Shown: positions 53,149 through 61,851 of the stretch, one piece after another
How the letters are laid out: every line of letters begins with the position of its first letter
Numbering within the stretch: the stretch's first letter is position 1
Assembly (NCBI RefSeq): GCF_003856525.1
Contig: NZ_RJVQ01000005.1
Coordinates: 248,001 to 312,000 of the forward strand
DNA length: 64,000 bases
From: Vibrio viridaestus
GTDB lineage: Bacteria > Pseudomonadota > Gammaproteobacteria > Enterobacterales > Vibrionaceae
Direction of reading: 5' to 3'
Notes under the pieces: model-generated
Seen by the model: the letters and a program-made list of their open reading frames with translations, nothing else
Database searches by the model: none
What the model was told of the DNA's origin: nothing
Position numbers and translations under genes: made by a program

Positions 53149-55770
53149 ATGGCTAATGGGGCAAAGTTTCATCGAGGAGATCTACACATTCACAGCTTTG
53201 GTTCTGGTGGTTCATACGATGTTAGTGATGAGCAGATGACTCCTGAAGGCATCATCTCAAAAGCAATTGAGAAGGGCATCTCGATCATTAGCATCACAGA
53301 CCATAACAAGATTGCCAATTCCATTGCAGCGTTTAAATTATCTGAAGGCAACAAAGATATTCTAGTTATACCTGGAATTGAAATATCGACGACACAAGGT
53401 CATCTACTTGCCTACTTCCCCACTACCCAAGATCTAGAAAGTTTCTACGGTAAATTGAACTTTGACTCTGATAAGAGATTCTCAACCCAAGGAATCTATG
53501 AGTGCTTAGAGTATGTTAAAAATTACAATGGTTTTGGCATCTTAGCTCATATAGAAGTAGATTCTGGGTTTGAAGCAACTATTGGCAAGTTCAACGAAAT
53601 ATTTGATCTAGCGTTTCAACACCCTTCGATATTTGCTCTCGAAATCAAAAATCATGAATCGGTGAATTTCTATACACAGGATGATGAGAATCCAGATAGA
53701 AAACATGCGATGAAAAAGAGAAATCAAAGCCTTGGGTTTCCTGACTGTAACAAGTTAGCCAAAGTGATGTCTTCGGATGCACATTCTATGAATGCATTCG
53801 GTAAAAATGCATCTGGTGCAGATCGTCTAACTCGATTCAAGTTAGATGAGCTAAGTTTCGATGGATTGAGAATAGCCCTAATTAGCCATGACTCACGAGT
53901 TAGGCTTGAAGATGATGTTCCTGTCGCCCTACCAAGATTTAAAGAAATCAAAGCTTCGGGGGGAATACTGGATGGGATAGCTATTCAACTAAGTAATAAC
54001 ATGAACTGCATTATCGGTGGTCGAGGAACTGGAAAATCTACTCTTGTGACAGCTATCCAAGAGGCATCGAACAACCCTGTAGATACCACGGCAGTTCAAA
54101 AAAGTAATGCTTGGCCATCAAAAATTGAACTCACATACGAGAATGAAGCTGGTCAAGAGTTCAACTACACACTTGAGCATGGCAACTTAGCATGTATCGA
54201 TACAAATTCTAATGTCATCGATGGTCAAGTTTCATTAGAAGCTTACTCCCAAGGCTTCACCACATTTTCAAGTGGTGGTGACGAAGATGATAAAGACAAA
54301 AAGCTTCTGAAATTCTTTGATGGGTTTACAAACGTTAAGCACCTTAAGGATGAGGACAAATCAAAAATAGTCCAACTTTCTGCAAACTTTGAACATTTAC
54401 AGAATCTAACCAATGAGGTCACTCAAAAAGCTAATGTAGACAAAGAACTGCAAGAGCTACAAAGCATGAAAACTGCTTACGAGAAGCAGAATGTAGGTGA
54501 GTTGATGAGGCTCCATTCTGGCTTAGTTGAGGAAGAAGCACTCAGAAAAGATCTAGAAGAGTCACTGGGTGCACTCAGCAAAAGATACAAGCAAGCCCTA
54601 TCCGATAAAAGTGACATAACCGAGCTACTCAATATCGACAAAACCAAAGTTCATGTAGGTAAAGATCATGTGGATAATGTACTCAGTATCGTTCAAGACT
54701 TCTCTGACATCGTTGACAGACACAAAAAAGAGTTGAGTGATGAGTTAGAACAAAAGTTAAATCTTCTCAGGACTGAGGTTATAGCTTGGCGTGGCAAAGA
54801 GGGAATTGCGAAACAGCAGATTGAGGTTAAAAAGAAAGAGTTAGACGATAAGAGGATCCCTTACGATGAAGGGAAGTTCGTCACTCTTTCCAATAACATA
54901 ACTCGCCTACAACAAAGACAAAAAGAGATTCAAAAGTCAGATAACAGACTCAAGGAAATTAAAGCTGATAGAACAAAGTTGTTTAAAGAGCGAGAGAGAG
55001 TTAGCAGCGAAATACAGAAACATAGGCTGGAATTTTGCACTCGAATTAACCAAGACCTTTCCGAGCCTGTTGATGGTTTGTTTGTCCATGCTAAGGTTGG
55101 TGATGGGTACTTATCCAAAGAGTTTTCAACATTCATCAAAGATGCCACTGGTTGGTATAGATGGGCAAATAGTGACAAGATTGCCAATGCCATATCACCT
55201 CTTGAGTTTTACAAGAATATGAAATTTAGGAGATATGATTTTCTATCTGGTTTGGGTCTGAGCGATATTGACATTGAAGATGTGAAGACAAACATTTGCG
55301 GATTAACGCTGGAAAAGGTTCTGTCGATACCATTCAGAGAAAGACCGAAATTGACAGTTACTCGTCACAACAAATCTCAGGGTGACGCAGATGTTAAGGA
55401 CATCAGTGAATTGAGTTTGGGGCAGCAGCAATCGATTATGCTATCCATCTTAATTCAGTCAGACAGTAATCTTCCTCTTATCATTGATCAACCTGAGGAT
55501 AATCTAGATTCAGAGTTCATATTCAATAGCGTGGTCTCTAACCTTCGAAAATGTAAAGAAAAAAGGCAGATCATTGTTGTTACACACAACTCAAACATAG
55601 GAGTTCTTGGTGATGCAGAGTTGGTAATCCCGCTTGTTGCTTCCAACGATAAATCTTCAATTGTTGGTATGGGTTCTATAGACAACAGATCGACCCAAGA
55701 TCAGTGTTGTGAAATACTTGAGGGTGGCAGACGAGCGTTCTCGACAAGAAAAGACATCTATAGAATCTAA
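53149..55770 (+). CDS. TrlF-type PHP phosphoesterase fused to SMC-like ATPase
   Basis: 873 residues from the ATG at 53149 (GGAG nine bases upstream). N-terminal PHP domain (about 1-250): GDLHIHSF, ITDHNKI, LAHIE and SSDAHSMN metal ligands. Then a split ABC ATPase: Walker A GGRGTGKSTLVTA (about 285-300), a long coiled coil (about 390-640), signature LSLGQQQSIMLSIL, Walker B LPLIIDQPEDNLDS and a His switch VVTHNSN. Rad50/SMC-like layout with a predicted nuclease or phosphoesterase; relatives are suspected in phage defence, which is not proved. Alone in a repeat-rich accessory locus. Confidence 0.85.
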   Translation: MANGAKFHRGDLHIHSFGSGGSYDVSDEQMTPEGIISKAIEKGISIISITDHNKIANSIAAFKLSEGNKDILVIPGIEISTTQGHLLAYFPTTQDLESFYGKLNFDSDKRFSTQGIYECLEYVKNYNGFGILAHIEVDSGFEATIGKFNEIFDLAFQHPSIFALEIKNHESVNFYTQDDENPDRKHAMKKRNQSLGFPDCNKLAKVMSSDAHSMNAFGKNASGADRLTRFKLDELSFDGLRIALISHDSRVRLEDDVPVALPRFKEIKASGGILDGIAIQLSNNMNCIIGGRGTGKSTLVTAIQEASNNPVDTTAVQKSNAWPSKIELTYENEAGQEFNYTLEHGNLACIDTNSNVIDGQVSLEAYSQGFTTFSSGGDEDDKDKKLLKFFDGFTNVKHLKDEDKSKIVQLSANFEHLQNLTNEVTQKANVDKELQELQSMKTAYEKQNVGELMRLHSGLVEEEALRKDLEESLGALSKRYKQALSDKSDITELLNIDKTKVHVGKDHVDNVLSIVQDFSDIVDRHKKELSDELEQKLNLLRTEVIAWRGKEGIAKQQIEVKKKELDDKRIPYDEGKFVTLSNNITRLQQRQKEIQKSDNRLKEIKADRTKLFKERERVSSEIQKHRLEFCTRINQDLSEPVDGLFVHAKVGDGYLSKEFSTFIKDATGWYRWANSDKIANAISPLEFYKNMKFRRYDFLSGLGLSDIDIEDVKTNICGLTLEKVLSIPFRERPKLTVTRHNKSQGDADVKDISELSLGQQQSIMLSILIQSDSNLPLIIDQPEDNLDSEFIFNSVVSNLRKCKEKRQIIVVTHNSNIGVLGDAELVIPLVASNDKSSIVGMGSIDNRSTQDQCCEILEGGRRAFSTRKDIYRI

Positions 55771-55976
55771 ATATTTGAGCTAGAGCTTGCTTCTATAGAT
55801 CTAATTAACAAGTCATTGGAGTTGACTGGCAGATTACTATTAGTTAACGAGCAACAGGCATCGGTATTAGTATGAACGGCGCATAACCTGAGCGACGAGC
55901 CGCACAGCCGACTAGATTTGCTATGGTGGAATTTGTTCAAAACAGCTGCGAAATTAGCTTACTCAAATCACTGTAT

Positions 55977-56010
55977 AGCCCTGCTTTCCCAATGGAGCAG
56001 GGCTTTTTTT
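55977..56010 (+). terminator. Intrinsic terminator
   Basis: Perfect 9-bp stem AGCCCTGCT / AGCAGGGCT with a ten-base loop and a run of seven T. It is 207 bp after the TrlF-type stop, so it may end that transcript or belong to an unseen short RNA. Confidence 0.88.
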
Positions 56011-56052
56011 GCATAATAATAGTAATGAGTTTCGATGATGGTTGTAGCAAAC

Positions 56053-56076
56053 TTTGGGGCAAATTCGAGTCAGCCA
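56053..56076 (+). repeat. Direct repeat copy A
   Basis: Core GGGGCAAATTCGAGTCAGCC. The 24-bp copy at 59684-59707 is identical at 22 positions and in the same orientation. The pair brackets the epoxide hydrolase, glxA-type, parD-like and map genes. Confidence 0.7.
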
Positions 56077-56111
56077 GAGAAGGCTTCCTAGATGACGCAT
56101 TTATATGAAGG

Positions 56112-57257
56112 TTATTTTCTTAAGAGGCGAGCGAAGCACCTTATATCTTCAACAAATAATAGCGGTTCTTCCATCGCTGTGAAATGACCACCTTTGGCTA
56201 TCTCATTCCATTGAACTACATTATATTTTTTTTCAGTCCATATCTTAGGCGGCAATAAAATATCGGCACCAAACCTGGCTATTGCACAAGGGACATTGAA
56301 ATCGTCTAGCGATGGTAAACCATGCATATTTTCATAATACATATTTATTGATGAACCTATTGTTCCAGTAAACCAATAAATCATGATATTTGTAAGTAAC
56401 TCATCTTTACTGTAACTCTCATTCAAATGGCCATCACAGTCACTCCAGCTCCTGAATTTCTCTATTATCCATGATGCTAGTCCCACAGGCGAATCGTTTA
56501 AACCAAATGCCAGAGTTGAGGGTTTAGTCGCTTGAAGTGACATATAGCCACCTTCCTGATTCAACCAATTCATCGCTGATTTTTTGTAGTTTAATTCTTC
56601 ATCAGAACAATAAGAGTCTTGAATAGATAACAGATCCCTAATAATACCAACATCTGTAAGATGCAAACCAATAAGACTATTTGGATATTTCGCAGCAAGG
56701 TAACGAGAAACTCCAGAACCAATATCTCCACCTCCTGCCATGTAAGTTTTGTATCCTAGTATCTGCGTCATCAACTCGTGCCACAACTCAGCAACTTGGG
56801 AATTGTTCAACCCAGTACTATTTGAAGGCTCGGAAAACCCAAAACCAGGTATAGATGGAATAATTACGTCAAAAGAGTCAGCATTGCTGCCGCCAAATTG
56901 TTCAGGATCTGTCAACATTGGGATGATTTTATGATAACGATAAAACGAATCAGGCCACCCGTGCGTGAGAATCAATGGTGTCGGTGAATTACCTTTACCT
57001 CTCTGATAGATAAAATGCAATTTTTCACCTTTGACCTCACATTGATAATGAGAAAATTGATTTAGCTCTGCTTCTTGTTTTCGCCAGTCAAAGTCATCGA
57101 TCCAGTATCTAACCAAAGACTGTAAGTAGTCCAAATCAGTACCACGTTTCCAATCATCATTTTTAGGTACAACTGGCCAACGTGTCGCTTCTAAACGCCT
57201 GTATAAATCGTCTAACTGTATTTGAGCGATAGCAATTTTAAATGGTTTTATGTCCAT
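56112..57257 (-). CDS. Epoxide hydrolase-type alpha/beta hydrolase
   Basis: 381 residues: an N-terminal epoxide hydrolase segment (about 1-105; LYRRLEATRWP and YQSLVRYWIDDFDWRKQEAELNQ-like block) and an alpha/beta core. Oxyanion HGWP (about 97), nucleophile Asp in AGGGDIGSG (about 170), Tyr-rich cap and His in KGGHFTAMEEP. It would open epoxides to diols; juvenile-hormone/microsomal-type members share this layout. It lies 91 bp after a GlxA-type regulator on the same strand. Confidence 0.88.
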   Translation of the reverse strand: MDIKPFKIAIAQIQLDDLYRRLEATRWPVVPKNDDWKRGTDLDYLQSLVRYWIDDFDWRKQEAELNQFSHYQCEVKGEKLHFIYQRGKGNSPTPLILTHGWPDSFYRYHKIIPMLTDPEQFGGSNADSFDVIIPSIPGFGFSEPSNSTGLNNSQVAELWHELMTQILGYKTYMAGGGDIGSGVSRYLAAKYPNSLIGLHLTDVGIIRDLLSIQDSYCSDEELNYKKSAMNWLNQEGGYMSLQATKPSTLAFGLNDSPVGLASWIIEKFRSWSDCDGHLNESYSKDELLTNIMIYWFTGTIGSSINMYYENMHGLPSLDDFNVPCAIARFGADILLPPKIWTEKKYNVVQWNEIAKGGHFTAMEEPLLFVEDIRCFARLLRK

Positions 57258-57348
57258 ACCAACAACCTTCTCTTATAATCTACAATTCAGCTTTTATGTA
57301 AAGTATAGAAATTGATAGAAATGACCAAAAGGACATATAAACGACAAA

Positions 57349-58329
57349 TTAGGACAAGTATCGTTGAGAGAATCGATAACGGTATTCTTCTGGCGTAACT
57401 TCCAGATGTCTTTCAAAAACACGTCGCAAATTTGTAGTGGATCCAAATCCAGCCTCAAGAGCCACTTGTTTAAGTGTTGAAGAGGATTGCTCCAGACGTC
57501 GTCTTGCGTCTTCTAACCTTGCTTCTTCTACATATTTTGCCGGTGTCAAACCTGATTCCTTTGTAAATACTCGAGTAAAATTACGCGGACTCATGGAAAA
57601 TCTGTCAGACAAAGCGTTAATAGAAAGATCTTCAGCCAAATTATTAAGTATCCAATGATGAATATTATTAATTCGACTAGATTTCGGGACTTGGCTAATA
57701 AGTGATCGGCTAAACTGTGATTGATTACCCGGACGACGTAGAAACATCACCAAATCTTGGGCAATGTCTCGAGCTATTTCAAAACCAAGGTCATCTTCAA
57801 CTAAAGCAAGTGTTAGATCAAACCCCGCACTAACCCCAGCAGATGTCCATATGTTTTGGTCTTGTACAAAGATAGGACTTTTCTCAACTTTAACACTAGG
57901 GAAACGAGACTGTAATTCATGTACTAACCGCCAGTGAGTTGTTGCATTTAGTCCGTCAAGAATACCTGCTTCAGCAAGTATAAGAGCACCACCACATATG
58001 GATACAATTCTGTTGTTATAAGGTTTAGACAGACTTATCCATTCAGCTACTTCTGTATTTTCTTCTGTCGAAAGTCCCCTGCCAGTCACAATAACAGAAT
58101 GCCTCTCATAATCAGGTTTCAGATCGCAAAGACGCTTATCAGCTAGTAGCTTAAGATTTGACTGTCCGTGGATGACATGGTGCTTTTGTGTAGTTGCTAC
58201 TGTAATAGAGTAATGAGGCTCTAAATTTTCAGAAACAACAAAGTGATTAGCTCGCTGAAAAATATCCACTACTCCCGCAGCTTCAAACAACATCCCACCT
58301 TCAGGTACGATAATAAGAATATCTTTCAT
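57349..58329 (-). CDS. GlxA-type regulator (DJ-1/PfpI domain plus AraC HTH)
   Basis: 326 residues. N-terminal DJ-1/PfpI-like domain (about 1-185; IVSICGGALILAEAGILDG with the nucleophile-elbow Cys) and C-terminal AraC HTH (about 215-320; LSINALSDRFSMSPRNFTRVFTKESGLTPAKYVEEARLEDARRRLEQ and the following ALEAGFGSTTNLRRVF). It probably controls the epoxide hydrolase gene behind it. Ligand unknown. Confidence 0.92.
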   Translation of the reverse strand: MKDILIIVPEGGMLFEAAGVVDIFQRANHFVVSENLEPHYSITVATTQKHHVIHGQSNLKLLADKRLCDLKPDYERHSVIVTGRGLSTEENTEVAEWISLSKPYNNRIVSICGGALILAEAGILDGLNATTHWRLVHELQSRFPSVKVEKSPIFVQDQNIWTSAGVSAGFDLTLALVEDDLGFEIARDIAQDLVMFLRRPGNQSQFSRSLISQVPKSSRINNIHHWILNNLAEDLSINALSDRFSMSPRNFTRVFTKESGLTPAKYVEEARLEDARRRLEQSSSTLKQVALEAGFGSTTNLRRVFERHLEVTPEEYRYRFSQRYLS

Positions 58330-58585
58330 TATAAGTCCTCAGTCACAGTTGGCTTTAATTGTAACACAAAACATATTGAGCCAGTGAATCAAAGGATTAG
58401 TAAAAGCAGGCCAATCAATGCCAAAAGAAGATTGTCCAACATTTTAGGTTAGCAAGAAAAGGGGCAAAAGCTAGTCAATGGTTACATATCAACTTCATCA
58501 TGAGATCCTATAATCTCCGACAGATTGACACTATAATCTCTAAAAAATACAATGCGCATATGTTTCATATATAAATCGTATATCT

Positions 58586-58810
58586 ATGGGTATTGTTAAA
58601 ATTTCAGAAGAACTGCATGAAGAACTTCGTAAAGCAAGTTCGGTCATGTCACGTTCAATCAACTCACAAGCAGAGTTTTGGATCAAAATGGGCATGTTGG
58701 CTGAGTTACATCCTCAACTTTCATTCAATCAAATAATGGCGAATCTGATGCAATCAGCGAATGTTTCCGCTACAAACATCTCAACAACTGAAGAGCATTG
58801 TGATGCATAG
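58586..58810 (+). CDS. ParD-like protein paired with methionine aminopeptidase
   Basis: 74 residues. MGIVKISEELHEELRKASSVMSRSINSQAEFWIKMGMLAELHPQLSFNQI resembles ParD-like antitoxin family members: a short strand plus two helices forming a possible ribbon-helix-helix DNA binder. There is no ParE toxin; instead its end overlaps the map gene by eight bases (58803-58810). The ribosome site is poor. This gene pair occurs in several gammaproteobacteria as far as I recall. Confidence 0.75.
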   Translation: MGIVKISEELHEELRKASSVMSRSINSQAEFWIKMGMLAELHPQLSFNQIMANLMQSANVSATNISTTEEHCDA

Positions 58811-59582
58811 TCAAGTAATAATTAAGTCTGAAGAAGATATTTCGTTAATGCGAGAATCCGGCAAGTTACTTGCGCAGGTTTTTAAGATGCTCGACGAATA
58901 CGTCCAACCTGGCATCTCTACGATGGATATTAATAATAAAGTTGAACAGTATATTGTTAATGAACTCAATGCTCGTCCTGCAAGTAAAGGACAATACGAT
59001 TATGAATATGTACTAAATTCATCCATTAATGAAGTTGTGTGCCACGGGGTCCCTAAAGAGACTGAGACTTTAAAAAGTGGCGATATTATCAACCTCGACA
59101 TTACTCTAGAAAAGAATGGATTTATTGCCGATTCAAGTAAAATGTATGTAATGCCTTCAGCATCTCCGCTTGCTATTCAACTGGTAAAAACAACCTATAA
59201 CGCTATGTGGGAAGGTATTAAGCAAGTAAAACCTGGGGTAAAACTTGGTGACATTGGCCATGCGATACAGCGACATGCAGAATCCCATGGATACAGTATC
59301 GTAAGGGAATATTGTGGACATGGAATAGGTCGTGAAATGCATGAAGAACCACAGGTACTTCATTATGGTCAGCCAAATAGTGGACTCACATTAAAAGAGG
59401 GCATGATATTTACTATCGAACCAATGGTTAATCAGGGAACTGCTAAGATCAAAACCAAAAAAGATGGTTGGACGGTGGTCACTAGAGACAAAAAACTCTC
59501 AGCTCAATCTGAACATACAGTACTTGTCACCAGTACAGGATATGAGGTTCTCACGTTAAGAGAAGAAGAAGAGCTTCCATAA
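58803..59582 (+). CDS. map: Type I methionine aminopeptidase (paralogue)
   Basis: 259 residues from the ATG at 58803, overlapping the ParD-like gene. Pita-bread fold with all five metal ligands in place: Asp in NLDITLEKNG and in GFIADSSKMY, His in CGHGIGREMHEEP, Glu in FTIEPMV and Glu in SEHTVLV. It removes initiator Met from new proteins. Its accessory location and partner gene mark it as a second copy. Confidence 0.93.
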   Translation: MHSQVIIKSEEDISLMRESGKLLAQVFKMLDEYVQPGISTMDINNKVEQYIVNELNARPASKGQYDYEYVLNSSINEVVCHGVPKETETLKSGDIINLDITLEKNGFIADSSKMYVMPSASPLAIQLVKTTYNAMWEGIKQVKPGVKLGDIGHAIQRHAESHGYSIVREYCGHGIGREMHEEPQVLHYGQPNSGLTLKEGMIFTIEPMVNQGTAKIKTKKDGWTVVTRDKKLSAQSEHTVLVTSTGYEVLTLREEEELP

Positions 59583-59683
59583 TTGACAGTGAAGCTTTCG
59601 ACAAAACATGTGTAGCAATTCATAAGAAATAATAATAAAACCTACGCATATTCCAACCATCTATAACTATGCCTCAAAATCGT

Positions 59684-59707
59684 TTTGGGGCAGATTCGTG
59701 TCAGCCA
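59684..59707 (+). repeat. Direct repeat copy B
   Basis: Core GGGGCAGATTCGTGTCAGCC, the partner of copy A at 56053-56076. A shorter match, GGGGCAGATTC, occurs at 42935-42945. Confidence 0.7.
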
Positions 59708-59793
59708 AGATCTCACTGACACGTTGATGGACAGGTACATGTTAGAACGTCGACTGTATCACTCCACTTTCGTATGAAAATCCCTATGGGTTA

Positions 59794-59850
59794 CTAACGC
59801 TGCTAGCAGGGGCAGACAAAGCATGCTGCAAATTGGCGGTCCTTGTTAGC
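59794..59850 (-). repeat. attC-like site after the small nuclease-like gene
   Basis: 57 bp, the size of the smallest integron attC sites. Ends are CTAACGC (59794) and GTTAGC (59845), complementary over CTAAC/GTTAG, and the stop codon of the gene lies inside the second box. This is the usual cassette architecture, but the core does not fully match GTTRRRY. Confidence 0.5.
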
Positions 59851-60253
59851 ACAGTAATTCCCATTTGTTCAGGTAGGGTGTTAAATCGCTTTTCATCACG
59901 CGTTTTTCTTCTTTCCACTGTTTCGTAATTGCTGGAACCTCACCACTTGGAACTACAAAAACATCAGGAGAAACACCCAAATCTTCGAATTTATTATTGT
60001 AAATAACGAAGATCAAAAAATGATTCGCCTTAGGTACAACGTTATTGACCACAAGTGATGAATAACCCCGAACAGCTTTCACATCAATTGAAATAGCTTT
60101 TTCATTTTCCAGAACTACACGGATATCAATTGCCTTCTTATTTCCTTGGCTGACATATGCCTCAACACCTCGGCGATATAACTGAGACAAGATGAAATAC
60201 TCAGCAGCAATACCAGTATTGAATGAATTAGCTCTTTTTTTCTGTTCTGACAT
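59846..60253 (-). CDS. Small PD-(D/E)XK nuclease-like protein
   Basis: 135 residues. NTGIAAEYFILSQLYRRGVEAYVSQGNKKAIDIRVVLENEKAISIDVKAVRG has the order Glu (helix), Asp before a strand and Asp-Val-Lys at the strand end, the pattern of PD-(D/E)XK / Holliday-junction-resolvase-like nucleases. The C-terminal part is unlike known families. Its stop codon lies in an attC-like box, and another attC-like site lies before its start, so it looks like an integron cassette gene. Confidence 0.65.
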   Translation of the reverse strand: MSEQKKRANSFNTGIAAEYFILSQLYRRGVEAYVSQGNKKAIDIRVVLENEKAISIDVKAVRGYSSLVVNNVVPKANHFLIFVIYNNKFEDLGVSPDVFVVPSGEVPAITKQWKEEKRVMKSDLTPYLNKWELLC

Positions 60254-60268
60254 GAACTTCCCTATATA

Positions 60269-60353
60269 GTAACGCTGAAAGCAGTGGCGCCAACTCCAAT
60301 TTCCAATATTGCACCAAAAAAAATACTATTTACAACAGACAACTAAGCGTTAC
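60269..60353 (-). repeat. attC-like site before the small nuclease-like gene
   Basis: 85 bp ending in perfect 8-bp inverses GTAACGCT (60269-60276) and AGCGTTAC (60346-60353), with imperfectly complementary inner parts. It lies 16 bp before the nuclease-like start. The size and layout suit attC. Confidence 0.55.
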
Positions 60354-60385
60354 ATCCATTGGTTTTCTTTGTTAGAAGTGTTACT

Positions 60386-60425
60386 GGCTAACATATATGG
60401 CTCTGTCGATCACTGTTTGTTAGGT
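60386..60425 (-). repeat. Possible attC remnant after a truncated cassette gene
   Basis: On the plus strand GTTAGGT (60419-60425) fits GTTRRRY and CTAAC (60388-60392) is its partner. Only about 40 bp long, so it may be incomplete. Confidence 0.35.
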
Positions 60426-60593
60426 TTAAATCCAGACACCAGTAATTGCCAATAATGCAGCAAAAAACACACCAAGACCAAACATCGTATAGTTAAAATA
60501 TCGATCTGACTTTAAATCCTTTAAAACTTTATCTTCGGACTTTTCTCGTATCACAGCTTCATATTTGGCATGTGCACATGCATTATGGTGAAA
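60426..60593 (-). pseudogene. 5'-truncated cassette gene for a membrane protein
   Basis: An open frame of 55 codons with no ATG start. It has an acidic/basic helix (AKYEAVIREKSEDKVLKDLK) and a C-terminal membrane helix (NYTMFGLGVFFAALLAITGV) and stops one base before an attC-like box. Probably the rear part of a cassette gene whose front was lost. Confidence 0.5.
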
Positions 60594-60663
60594 TTATTCA
60601 TTCGAATAGAACAAGCTAAGCATGTCGAAATATACAATCTTCACTGAAATTCCCAAGTCCACG

Positions 60664-60969
60664 TTAGGCATAGTTAAAGTGGTGCTTCATGAAAAAATCC
60701 AGAAGACATCCTCTCTCTAAAGCTCTTTCTTCAATTTGCTTCCATAACACCGGTAAATAGGTTTTCAGAACTTCCGCATCTGATTGGTGGTATTTATCTT
60801 CACAGTTCCCTACAGCAGCCTTTAGCCACTCTGAGGGGGTTAAAATAGCGAGTCCTTGATGAAAATACTCAGGAATCGACTTCCGAATAGATTCTTCGCT
60901 ACCGCTAGCAACATAAATTGTGACACCTTCACCTGTTGCGTAATAATGGCTAACACCGATATAGAACAT
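60664..60969 (-). CDS. Cassette-like protein of unknown function
   Basis: 101 residues, mixed alpha/beta, Cys- and His-containing (SHYYATGEGVTIYVASGSEESI, AVGNCEDKYHQ, MKHHFNYA). No family is recognised. Its TAA lies inside GCCTAAC (60663-60669 on the other strand GTTAGGC), a canonical attC inverse core, which marks it as a gene cassette; the partner box downstream is not clear. Confidence 0.6.
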   Translation of the reverse strand: MFYIGVSHYYATGEGVTIYVASGSEESIRKSIPEYFHQGLAILTPSEWLKAAVGNCEDKYHQSDAEVLKTYLPVLWKQIEERALERGCLLDFFMKHHFNYA

Positions 60970-61157
60970 ATCAACTCCTCAGAAATTATTGCTTGATGAA
61001 ACATCGTTGTTGTTTATAAAAATGCGGAGACTACATGCTACGCTCACGAAATCGTCCTAACCAGATTTCATCAAAAATATCGTCAGAGCCCCGGCCTAAT
61101 GTGGAATACTTGGATTGAACTTCCCATTATAACTGACTGTAATAATTGATATTTTCC

Positions 61158-61418
61158 CTAGTGTAGATTCAACTTCACCGCTTTGATTTGTTGCCTGCTA
61201 CTCTGGAGCGTAATCTTCTTTACCGATTTTGGCAAAAAGGCAAGTTTAATTCGCCGTTCAAGGCCATCGAAATAAATAAAAACATATCCGATTGGAGTAC
61301 CAGGATTATTGCGTTCGGAAGCTATCCAATCTAAGTATGCTCCTCGACATCTTTCAGTTAAAATAACTCGGCCATTATCCAAGTGAAGCAACTTAGTAAA
61401 TCTCTGTATGATCTCCAT
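61158..61418 (-). CDS. Small protein of unknown function
   Basis: 86 residues, basic at the end (KSVKKITLQSSRQQIKAVKLNLH). The centre DWIASERNNPGTPIGYVFIYFDGLERRIKLAF might be a small beta-sheet domain. A CTAACGC box lies just before its start. It may be a further cassette; no motif is recognised. Confidence 0.5.
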   Translation of the reverse strand: MEIIQRFTKLLHLDNGRVILTERCRGAYLDWIASERNNPGTPIGYVFIYFDGLERRIKLAFLPKSVKKITLQSSRQQIKAVKLNLH

Positions 61419-61541
61419 CTATAGCGTTAGAAACCGGCAGTTTTTCACCAACTAATGATGACTCTGTTCCGTAGCCATCAAGGCTTCTCATTACTCCACC
61501 GAAGTAGAATGACCCTTTATTGAATTACCGTTTATTAATAG

Positions 61542-61851
61542 TTAAGTGTTCATTATCCCTAATCCATCGACCTTTTTGTTTATTCGAGGTGTTTTCTGGT
61601 TCCTACTTGTATGAATTGTGAATGTGGCAAAGTCGTTATCATCTATGTCATCGAATGAGGGAGTTGTTGATGAATCAGTAATTGATGAAGAAGAAATATT
61701 ATTTTTGATTTTTGTGGATTTAGTTATTATTTTTTTCTGAAGGACTACCAGTTACCGTAATAGTTATTTTAGTCTTAGGTTTGAAATTTCTTGATATAAT
61801 TTGATAAAGAATAAAAACAAAAACGATAGCTCTAATCAATAATTCTATCAT
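61542..61851 (-). pseudogene. Frame-broken small membrane-anchored protein gene
   Basis: An ATG at 61851 with AAGGAAAG before it starts a 43-residue frame with one membrane helix (ELLIRAIVFVFILYQIISR). It ends at 61720. In the next frame the sequence stays open to 61542 with a Ser/Thr- and Asp-rich tail (SFDDIDDNDFATFTIH). The two join if one A is removed from a run of seven (CAGAAAAAAATAA on the minus strand). A sequencing error or true decay are both possible. Confidence 0.45.

Larger units (their letters stand above)
55771..56111. other. Intergenic region
   Basis: 341 bp between convergent TrlF-type and epoxide hydrolase genes. It contains a strong terminator (55977-56010) and the first copy of a 24-bp direct repeat (56053-56076). 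No gene was recognised. Confidence 0.5.

Noticed and set aside
55780-55976. tmRNA- or tRNA-like end before the terminator at 55977
   Set aside because: Short matches to a CCGACTAGATT-type sequence were noted, but no acceptor stem, T-loop or CCA context can be formed, so no RNA gene is called.
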